Source: Bacteroidota bacterium (GTDB lineage: Bacteria > Bacteroidota > Bacteroidia > Chitinophagales > Chitinophagaceae). From it: DNA of 5,898 nt. Where the stretch lies: the NCBI GenBank assembly GCA_947441205.1, contig CANETM010000110.1, positions 1 through 5,898 of the forward strand, in the 5' to 3' direction. The notes below the pieces were generated by a model. The model had not been told where the DNA came from. It was given only the letters and a program-made list of their open reading frames with translations, and searched no databases. Position 1 is the stretch's first letter. The number at the start of each line of letters is the position of its first letter. Shown here piece after piece: positions 1 to 5,682 of the stretch. A program made the position numbers and the translations under genes.

Positions 1-603
1 AACATATCCGGTATTTGAAAATTCAGTCTTATTAATAAGTAAGGTTGGTATACCTTTTTCTTTTGCAATATCTAATACCCCAGCAGTAGGCACATTGCAA
101 ACGATCAATGATATTTTAATTCGTTGGCGAATATTAGTGTTTTGATTCGCATCGGTCAATTTCGAACCAACTTCAAAGTATTCAATGATTTTTCGTGCAT
201 TGGATCCAGCACCTGATGCAAATATGGCCACATGAATTGGTGTATTATTGTTTGCTGAGTCAGCCTTAGTATCGGAACTTGCAATCGGAGCTGAACCGGC
301 TGTGCTTGACTCCAACGCAACGCGCCCCAACAATTTTCCGCCTACGCGACTCAAATAGCCTTTAAAAAAGGAAAATTGACCAGTTAATAAACTTACAAAA
401 AGGACCGAAAATGGCCATAAAATGGTCAAAAATAGGGGATAAACGAGCCAAAATGCCCAATTTTTCTCCAAAAACACCAATTTTAGCAAAAAGCTACATA
501 ACCTTCCACTTAAACTACCCCCTAATGCAAAAGTGAGCATTATTAACCAAAATTGGACTGACCCAACTCCCCATTTAGCCTGTAATTTGTTTATTCCCTT
601 CAT
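1..603 (-). CDS. purN: DUF6787-like membrane domain fused to phosphoribosylglycinamide formyltransferase (partial, 3' end outside window)
   Basis: I translated this frame by hand from ATG at 603-601; it stays open for 201 codons to the window edge. Residues 1-90 resemble the small Bacteroidota membrane family DUF6787: a basic start (KGINKLQAKWG), two hydrophobic helices near 15-34 and 50-74, and a basic tail (K81, R86, K90, R94). Residues 97-121 are a Ser/Ala/Asn/Asp-rich linker. From 122 the chain is PurN-like: a beta strand and glycine loop (HVAIFASGAGSNARKIIE), then SLIVCNVPTAGVLDIAKEKG, matching the PurN strand-helix that ends in a 'GI.T' strand. PurN transfers a formyl group from 10-formyl-THF to GAR in purine synthesis. 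The catalytic Asn, His and Asp lie beyond the edge, so activity cannot be judged. No Met codon occurs between residue 22 and the edge, so a separate PurN start is unlikely. Basic residues on both ends of the helix pair predict a cytosolic enzyme tethered to the inner membrane. PurN identity is firm; the DUF number is from memory. Confidence 0.85.
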   Translation of the reverse strand, partial: MKGINKLQAKWGVGSVQFWLIMLTFALGGSLSGRLCSFLLKLVFLEKNWAFWLVYPLFLTILWPFSVLFVSLLTGQFSFFKGYLSRVGGKLLGRVALESSTAGSAPIASSDTKADSANNNTPIHVAIFASGAGSNARKIIEYFEVGSKLTDANQNTNIRQRIKISLIVCNVPTAGVLDIAKEKGIPTLLINKTEFSNTGYV

Positions 604-620
604 AGCAGTCGCATTATAGC

Positions 621-648
621 TTGTTGTCTCAATTTTGTTGTCTCATTT
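621..648. repeat. Tandem 14-bp direct duplication (2 copies)
   Basis: TTGTTGTCTCAATT (621-634) is followed directly by TTGTTGTCTCATTT (635-648); 13 of 14 bases agree, and the first 11 are identical. It lies 18 nt upstream of the purN fusion start, on that gene's 5' side, so it would fall in its leader or promoter region. It reads as a recent slippage duplication or a paired binding site; the sequence does not decide between these. Confidence 0.85.
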
Positions 649-659
649 TTGATGTAAAA

Positions 660-743
660 ATCCTAATAATTCTAATCCTTATAATTATAATCTTTATGAT
701 CCTAATTTTTAAGATTCTAATCTTTATGACTCTAATGTTTTTT
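660..743. repeat. Degenerate 15-bp tandem repeat (about 5.6 copies)
   Basis: Five head-to-tail units of exactly 15 bp begin at 669, 684, 699, 714 and 729, preceded by a 9-nt partial unit at 660-668. The consensus is ATTCTAATCTTTATG. Matches to it are 13, 14, 12, 15 and 11 of 15 from left to right. The core CTAAT is kept in four of the five units (ATAAT in the second). The period is a multiple of three, so it yields a false open frame of repeating Ile/Leu/Phe pentapeptides. It looks like a small minisatellite in the spacer. Confidence 0.85.
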
Positions 744-908
744 CAAATATGTCGAATTGCAGTCGAAATGATATTTTTTCTAACCTTATTTTGTAGCAAT
801 TAGAAATAAATTAGCCTCCAACCAAACGAACCCAAAGGTGCCTCTTTTTTTAATAAACAGGGCAGTGTCATGCACATTTTTCATTCTGTTTAACAAATGC
901 TTACTTTT

Positions 909-926
909 TTATGACATTTATCATAA
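909..926. promoter_or_regulatory. Candidate CRP/FNR-family operator, TTATGA-N6-TCATAA
   Basis: Two perfect 6-bp inverted half-sites (TTATGA and TCATAA) flank a 6-bp spacer, CATTTA. The TGA-N6-TCA core has the geometry of CRP (TGTGA-N6-TCACA) and FNR (TTGA-N6-TCAA) operators. Its centre is about 100 bp upstream of the candidate act -7 element and about 315 bp upstream of the purN fusion start, so the act operon is the more likely target. Control of a respiratory operon by a CRP/FNR-type factor is plausible, but the assignment is by inference. Confidence 0.45.
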
Positions 927-1000
927 TTTTCTTTCAAAGTACCTTGAGTCTCAATTAATCATGAATAAAATAATGTGAAAAAAAATCAAAATTCTTAGTA

Positions 1001-1026
1001 TTGAAACGCTTTCTTAACTAAATTTG
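1001..1026 (+). promoter_or_regulatory. Candidate Bacteroidota-type promoter for the act operon
   Basis: TAAATTTG at 1019-1026 matches the Bacteroidota -7 consensus TAnnTTTG exactly. A TTG at 1001-1003 could be the -33 element, but the 15-nt spacing is shorter than the roughly 19-21 nt usually quoted. Transcription would begin near 1030-1035 and give a leader of about 40 nt before the actA ATG at 1072. In such AT-rich DNA a chance match to TAnnTTTG is not rare; the position is what supports it. Confidence 0.45.
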
Positions 1027-1071
1027 CATCCGTTCAAGGATATTTTTCCACCCTAGACACTTTTTGTGTAT

Positions 1072-2328
1072 ATGACAATTTTAAGAAGCCTAGCTAAGAT
1101 CGTTTCGATCTTCCTATTTATCACCCTTAGTTCATCTATCGGTAATCAGTTAAATGCGCAAGACGGGAAAGCCCTTTTCTCCCAAAACTGTGCCTCATGC
1201 CACGCGGTTAATAAAAAATTAACTGGTCCTGCTTTAGCCGGAGTTGAAGCACGTTGGTCTGAGAAAAAGAATTTATATGCATGGATTAAAAACTCAGCCG
1301 CATATTTAAAAACTGGTGACCCATATGCAACAAAATTGTATGAAGAATACAATAAAACTGCAATGAACTTGTTTCCAAGTTTAACAGATAAAGACATTGA
1401 TGCAATTTTAGCATACGTCAATTCAGTTCCTGCAGCAGGTGCAGCACCAGCAGGCGGCGCAGCAACAGCAGGCGCTCCAGCGGAAGATTCAGATAGCACT
1501 TTAATATTTGGTTTACTTAGTTTAATACTTGCAGTTGTTGCTTTAATATTATTACAAGTTAACAGCAACTTGAAAAAATTATCTGATGACAAAGTAGGAA
1601 TTCCTGCATCTGAGCCTGTTCCTTTTTATCGTAACAAAGCTTACATCGCATTTATTGCAATCGTATTATTTATTGCTGGTGGTTATATGACTACAGTGGG
1701 TGCTATTAACTTAGGCCGCTCTAAAGATTATCAACCTGAGCAACCTATTTATTATTCTCATAAAGTGCATGCTGGCGTGAATCAAATTAACTGTCAATAC
1801 TGTCACACCGGTACTTACCAAGGAAAGCAAGCTACTTTTCCAAGTGTGAATGTTTGTATGAACTGTCACGCTGCTATTAACGAATACAAAGGTGAACCAT
1901 TAGTGAGAGAAAACGGTGATGTAGTAGATGGTACTAATGAAATTAAAAAATTATACAAATACGCTGGCTTCACGGAAGGTCAACCTTGGGATGCAACAAA
2001 AGCAAAACCAATTGAGTGGGTGCGTATTCACAACTTACCTGATCACGTTTACTTTAATCACGCACAGCACGTAAATGCTGGACAAATTGCTTGTCAACAA
2101 TGCCATGGTGAAATTCAAAAAATGGGTGAGGTAAAACAATTTAGTGATTTGAGTATGGGATGGTGTGTGAATTGTCACAGAGAAACAAAAGTTCAATTTA
2201 AAGACAATGGTTTTTATAGTATCTATGAAAAATTCCATGAAGATATTAAATCTGGAAAAATTGATAGCACTAAAGGAATCACGGTAGAAAAAATTGGTGG
2301 TACAGAGTGTCAAAAATGTCACTACTAA
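1072..2328 (+). CDS. actA: ACIII subunit ActA: six-heme membrane cytochrome c (monoheme domain fused to pentaheme domain)
   Basis: ActA is the electron-exit subunit of alternative complex III, taking electrons from the ActB iron-sulfur chain toward cytochrome c or a terminal oxidase. The 418-residue chain starts with a signal peptide (about 1-29, before QDGKALF). A class I cytochrome domain follows, with heme motif CASCH at 40-44 and probable axial Met98 (TAMNLFPSLTDKDIDAIL). After an Ala/Gly/Pro-rich tether (120-139) come two membrane helices (about 142-163 and 190-212), then a C-terminal domain with five motifs: CQYCH 241, CMNCH 262, CQQCH 341, CVNCH 365 and CQKCH 413. SHKVH near 230 and NHAQH near 330 may supply distal ligands. 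Helix count puts both heme domains in the periplasm. I chose ATG 1072; an in-frame GTG at 1066 would add only Met-Tyr. No Shine-Dalgarno is visible, as usual in this phylum. It leads the operon, 78 nt before actB. Confidence 0.93.
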   Translation: MTILRSLAKIVSIFLFITLSSSIGNQLNAQDGKALFSQNCASCHAVNKKLTGPALAGVEARWSEKKNLYAWIKNSAAYLKTGDPYATKLYEEYNKTAMNLFPSLTDKDIDAILAYVNSVPAAGAAPAGGAATAGAPAEDSDSTLIFGLLSLILAVVALILLQVNSNLKKLSDDKVGIPASEPVPFYRNKAYIAFIAIVLFIAGGYMTTVGAINLGRSKDYQPEQPIYYSHKVHAGVNQINCQYCHTGTYQGKQATFPSVNVCMNCHAAINEYKGEPLVRENGDVVDGTNEIKKLYKYAGFTEGQPWDATKAKPIEWVRIHNLPDHVYFNHAQHVNAGQIACQQCHGEIQKMGEVKQFSDLSMGWCVNCHRETKVQFKDNGFYSIYEKFHEDIKSGKIDSTKGITVEKIGGTECQKCHY

Positions 2329-2334
2329 TAAAAA

Positions 2335-2342
2335 TAGATTTG
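2335..2342 (+). promoter_or_regulatory. Isolated TAnnTTTG match in the actA-actB gap
   Basis: TAGATTTG in the 78-nt gap matches the -7 consensus, 65 nt before the actB ATG. No TTG or TTTG lies at the expected distance upstream, so it is most likely a chance match. It is noted because it is the only promoter-like signal inside the operon. Confidence 0.12.
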
Positions 2343-2406
2343 GATAAAAACGAATCAATAAAAAAGAATAGTTAATAAAGACGCGTAATATTTTATATAC
2401 ATTATT

Positions 2407-5400
2407 ATGGAGCAAAATAAGATCTGGCAAAGCTTTGGTGAGTTAAACAAATCTGAAGCCTATAACAAAGAGGTGAACAACGAGTTCAAAGAAGAACTTC
2501 CTTTTGTTGAAGACCATAGCGGTTTTTTACAAACTAAAGCACCTCGTCGTGACTTCTTAAAATATTTAGGTTTTAGTACAGCTGCTGCTGCGGCTGCTGC
2601 GAGTTGTGAAATGCCAATTAAAAAAGCAATTCCTTTCGCGAATAAACCAGAAGATATCGTTCCAGGTATTTCTGATTATTATGCAACAACATATGTGCAA
2701 GATGGTGATGTGGTGAGTGTGGTTGCTAAAGTTCGTGATGGTCGTCCTATTAAATTAGAAGGAAATACTTTAAGTCCTATCACAAATGGCGGTACCTCTG
2801 CAAGAGTGCAAGCTGCTGTGTTAGACTTATATGATACAGCTCGTTTACGTTTCCCAACCATCGCTGGTAAGGAAGCAACTTTTGAAGCAATTGATAAAGC
2901 GATTGCTGCTGAATTATCTGGCAACGCTGTGATTGTAACAAGTTCTATCACTTCTCCTTCTACCAAAGAAGTGGTTGCAAAATTCTTAGCTAAATATCCT
3001 GGTAGTAAGCATGTAACTTATGATGCTGATTCATTCAGTGGTATGTTATTAGCGAATGAAGCTAGCTATGGTAAAAGAGTTATTCCTAGTTACCATTTTG
3101 AAAATGCAAAAGCAATTGTTTCATTAAGTGCTGACTTTTTAGGTACTTGGTTAAGCCCTATTGAATTTGCTAGACAATATGCAACTGGTAAAAAAATTGA
3201 TGAAAAGAATCCTGCCATGAGCAAGCATATCCACTTTGAAACAGTGGCTAGCTTAACAGGCTCTAACGCAGATGAAAAATATTTATGTCGTCCTTCTGAA
3301 ATCGGCGCGATTGCTGTTGCTTTATTAAGTGCAGTGAAAGGTGGTGAAATTGCTGGAGTGGATGCAAAATTAAAAGCGGGTATCCAAGCTGCTGCAAAAG
3401 CATTAACTGAAAACAAAGGTGCTGCTTTATTAGTTGCTGGTAGCAATGATAAAGACATTCAAGTTGTAGTAAATGCTATTAACGATGCAATCGGTGCAAA
3501 TGGTACAACTATAAATTTTGGGGCTACTGTAAATTATCGTCAAGGTATTGATAGCGACTTCGCTACTTTAATTGATGATATGAACGCTGGTAAAGTAAAT
3601 GCTATTTTATTCCAAGGTGCTAACCCTGTTTATACATGGCCTGCTGCGGATAAAGTAAAAGCTGCTTTAAAGAAAGTAAAAACAACTATTTCATTTAGCG
3701 GCAAGGTTGATGAAACTGCTGCTGTTTGTAAATATGTAATTCCTGATCATCATTTCTTAGAAAGTTGGGGTGATGCTGAACCAGTAACAGGTCACATTTC
3801 TTTTATCCAACCTACAATCTCTCCTTTATTTAAAACACGTGCTTTCCAAGACTCATTATTAAAATGGTCTGGTGATGCTACTGAATATACTAGTTATGTA
3901 AAAAATTACTGGTCAACAAAATTAGGTGGTGAGGCTGGTTGGAATAAAACATTACAAGACGGTGTTATTAATCCTGCTGCTCCAGTAGTTAGCGGTGCAA
4001 GTATTAATAGTAGCGCTGTTGCAAGTTCTTTAATTGCAGTAAATGCTATTAAAGCTTCAAACAAAATCGAATTAGCATTATACCAAAAAGTGGCAATCGG
4101 TGCTGGTCAAGGTGCAAGTAACCCATGGTTACAAGAGTTACCGGATCCAGTAACACGTGCTACTTGGGATAACTATATTATAGTTTCTCCTTCAATGGCG
4201 AAAACATTATTAAATATTGATTTAAACAATCCAGGTCAAGCTGATGCTTACGAGGTACAACCTCCTAAGAAAGTAGTTAAGTTAACGGTGGATGGAAAAT
4301 CAATTGAACTTCCTGTTTTAATTATTCCTGGTACACATCCTCAAACTGTGGGTATCGCAGTTGGTTACGGCCGTACGGAAGCAATTGGTAAAGCAGTTAT
4401 TGGTACTGGTAAAAATGCATTCCCTTTAGCATGTATTAAAAATGGTACAGTAAATTATAGCTGTGCAGATGTTACGATGACGGTTACGGGTGAAACTTAT
4501 CCAGTGGCTTTAACGCAAACGCATTTCCGTTACGATACTGCACAAGGTAATCGTACCGAGGTAATGAAAGAAATGACTTTAGCTGAATACAAACATAATC
4601 CTAAAGAAATAATTGAAGAGCGTGCTAGTGAATATCGTGGTCAAATTTTTGGTGGCGATAAAATGACTGACGAGCAAGTGATTGAGAATTTCGCAAAAGA
4701 CGCTACTATATATCCTGTTTACGATCGTCCAGGGATTAAGTGGGGTATGAGTGTTGACTTAAATGCATGTAACGGTTGTGGTGCTTGCGTGGTAGCATGT
4801 AATGCAGAAAACAACGTTTCAATTGTAGGTAAGCCTGAAGTTTTACGTGGTCATGAAATGCATTGGTTACGTATTGACAAATATTATAGTGGTGATATGG
4901 AAAATCCAAAAGTGGTATTCCAACCCTTAATGTGTCAGCATTGTGACAACGCTCCTTGCGAAAACGTTTGTCCAGTAGCTGCAACAAACCATAGCTCTGA
5001 AGGTTTAAACCAAATGACATATAACCGTTGTATTGGTACTCGTTATTGCGCGAACAACTGTCCTTTCAAAGTTCGTCGTTTTAACTGGGCTGATTACACA
5101 GGCGCAGATAGCTTCCCTGATAACCAAGAAGGTGAAGTGAATGATGTAGTAATGAACATGAATGACGACTTAACAAGAATGGTATTAAACCCAGATGTTA
5201 CAGTTAGATCACGTGGTGTTATTGAAAAATGTTCATTCTGCGTTCAACGTTTACAAGCTGCTAAATTAGATGCGAAAAAAGATTCTCGTCCAATGGTTGA
5301 TAGCGATATCAAAGTTGCTTGTCAACAATCTTGCCCTACCAACGCAATTAATTTTGGTAATGCAAATGACAAACATAGTGCTATCACTAAAGTACGTGTT

Positions 5401-5580
5401 GAAAATCCTAACCGTCAGTTTTATGTGTTAGAGCAATTACACGTATTACCTAACGTTACTTACTTAGCAAAAGTTAGAAACGCTGGTGAAGGTGAAGGTC
5501 ATGCTGAAAATGCTGCGCATACTGAAAAAGCGGAAGCAGCTCATGGTGAAGCAAAAGCTGAAGAAAAGAAGCATAATTAA
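2407..5580 (+). CDS. actB: ACIII subunit ActB: variant-Tat, Mo-less molybdopterin-like domain fused to four-cluster iron-sulfur domain
   Basis: ActB is the periplasmic electron-transfer core of alternative complex III, passing electrons from the ActC quinol site to the ActA hemes. This 1057-residue protein opens with an extended variant-Tat region (1-46, KIWQSFGELN...), then R47-R48-DFLK, a short Ala-rich hydrophobic stretch and a lipobox ending at Cys67 (AASC), implying a Tat-exported lipoprotein. Residues about 90-700 are molybdopterin-oxidoreductase-like (DGRPIKLEGN at 111-120; VIPDHHFLESWGDAEP at 444-459). They lack any CxxC cluster motif: the only cysteines are C294, C441, C676 and C686. 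This agrees with the known absence of cofactor in this half of ActB. Residues about 775-1020 form a ferredoxin-like domain with Cys groups 788/791/794/798, 843/846/851/855, 875/881/885 and 942/945/972/976. Fifteen ligands fit three [4Fe-4S] and one [3Fe-4S]. The tail 1026-1057 is Ala/Glu/His/Lys-rich. Databases often call the family 'TAT-variant-translocated molybdopterin oxidoreductase'. The gap to actC is 102 nt. Confidence 0.95.
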   Translation: MEQNKIWQSFGELNKSEAYNKEVNNEFKEELPFVEDHSGFLQTKAPRRDFLKYLGFSTAAAAAAASCEMPIKKAIPFANKPEDIVPGISDYYATTYVQDGDVVSVVAKVRDGRPIKLEGNTLSPITNGGTSARVQAAVLDLYDTARLRFPTIAGKEATFEAIDKAIAAELSGNAVIVTSSITSPSTKEVVAKFLAKYPGSKHVTYDADSFSGMLLANEASYGKRVIPSYHFENAKAIVSLSADFLGTWLSPIEFARQYATGKKIDEKNPAMSKHIHFETVASLTGSNADEKYLCRPSEIGAIAVALLSAVKGGEIAGVDAKLKAGIQAAAKALTENKGAALLVAGSNDKDIQVVVNAINDAIGANGTTINFGATVNYRQGIDSDFATLIDDMNAGKVNAILFQGANPVYTWPAADKVKAALKKVKTTISFSGKVDETAAVCKYVIPDHHFLESWGDAEPVTGHISFIQPTISPLFKTRAFQDSLLKWSGDATEYTSYVKNYWSTKLGGEAGWNKTLQDGVINPAAPVVSGASINSSAVASSLIAVNAIKASNKIELALYQKVAIGAGQGASNPWLQELPDPVTRATWDNYIIVSPSMAKTLLNIDLNNPGQADAYEVQPPKKVVKLTVDGKSIELPVLIIPGTHPQTVGIAVGYGRTEAIGKAVIGTGKNAFPLACIKNGTVNYSCADVTMTVTGETYPVALTQTHFRYDTAQGNRTEVMKEMTLAEYKHNPKEIIEERASEYRGQIFGGDKMTDEQVIENFAKDATIYPVYDRPGIKWGMSVDLNACNGCGACVVACNAENNVSIVGKPEVLRGHEMHWLRIDKYYSGDMENPKVVFQPLMCQHCDNAPCENVCPVAATNHSSEGLNQMTYNRCIGTRYCANNCPFKVRRFNWADYTGADSFPDNQEGEVNDVVMNMNDDLTRMVLNPDVTVRSRGVIEKCSFCVQRLQAAKLDAKKDSRPMVDSDIKVACQQSCPTNAINFGNANDKHSAITKVRVENPNRQFYVLEQLHVLPNVTYLAKVRNAGEGEGHAENAAHTEKAEAAHGEAKAEEKKHN

Positions 5581-5597
5581 AAAAATTAGAAATAAGA

Positions 5598-5619
5598 AAA
5601 TCAAGTTAAGACTTGATTT
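5598..5619 (+). other. Perfect hairpin in the actB-actC intergenic gap
   Basis: AAATCAAG (5598-5605) and CTTGATTT (5612-5619) are perfect inverted repeats with the 6-nt loop TTAAGA. The stem is 8 bp but AT-rich (two G-C pairs), and no T-run follows, so it is not a canonical intrinsic terminator. It starts 18 nt after the actB stop and could act as an mRNA 3'-end stabiliser or processing site between actB and actC. That role is inferred only from position. Confidence 0.5.
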
Positions 5620-5682
5620 GATGTAGAGAAAAGTAAAAAATAGAACTAGGATTTAGATTAAAAAATTTAAGAAATAGTAGAT

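Larger units (their letters stand above)
604..1071. other. Divergent intergenic region between purN fusion and act operon
   Basis: This is 468 nt of very AT-rich sequence separating two divergently transcribed genes. I see no convincing gene in it. The only open frame of note (621-803, plus) is a run of Ile, Leu, Phe and Met generated by the 15-bp tandem repeat. The region holds a 14-bp duplication (621-648), the tandem repeat (660-743), a CRP/FNR-type palindrome (909-926) and a candidate act promoter (1001-1026). The stretch 744-908 shows no clear structure. A near-match to a minus-strand -7 element (CAAATATG, 744-751; CATATTTG on the minus strand, 7 of 8 to TAnnTTTG) could serve the purN gene, but it has no convincing -33 partner. 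Confidence 0.8.

Noticed and set aside
660..743. The tandem repeats as a CRISPR array or an iteron origin
   Set aside because: Units are contiguous with no unique spacers, so not CRISPR. A single AT-rich array without a nearby replication gene does not support an origin.
621..803. A 60-codon plus-strand open frame rich in Ile, Leu, Phe and Met that looks like a small membrane protein
   Set aside because: Its hydrophobic part is the translation of the 15-bp tandem repeat, whose period is a multiple of three. It starts within the 14-bp duplication, and there is no ribosome-binding or family signal.
827..852. Possible terminator before the T-run near 844-851
   Set aside because: The only stem is AGG/CCT of three pairs around a 2-nt loop, too weak, and no plus-strand gene ends here.
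868..878. GTGTCATGCAC as a second operator palindrome
   Set aside because: Only the outer three bases on each side pair; the arms are too short to stand out in this sequence.
1146..1592. A 148-codon minus-strand open frame
   Set aside because: It lies antisense to actA, and its Ala/Pro-rich stretch is simply the complement of the actA linker; no recognisable domain.
2035..2430. A 131-codon minus-strand open frame spanning the actA end and actB start
   Set aside because: It overlaps heme motifs of actA and the actB start codon; its hydrophobic content comes from AT-rich antisense sequence, with no domain seen.
2679..3458. Two minus-strand open frames (2679-2966 and 3090-3458)
   Set aside because: Both are antisense shadows within actB, with no recognisable motif.
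4736..5020. A 94-codon minus-strand open frame
   Set aside because: It is antisense to the conserved cysteine motifs of the actB iron-sulfur domain.
2407..5580. ActB as an active molybdenum enzyme (formate dehydrogenase, nitrate or polysulfide reductase)
   Set aside because: The molybdopterin-like half lacks the N-terminal Cys cluster motif, and the actA/actC neighbours identify it as ACIII, where this half carries no cofactor.
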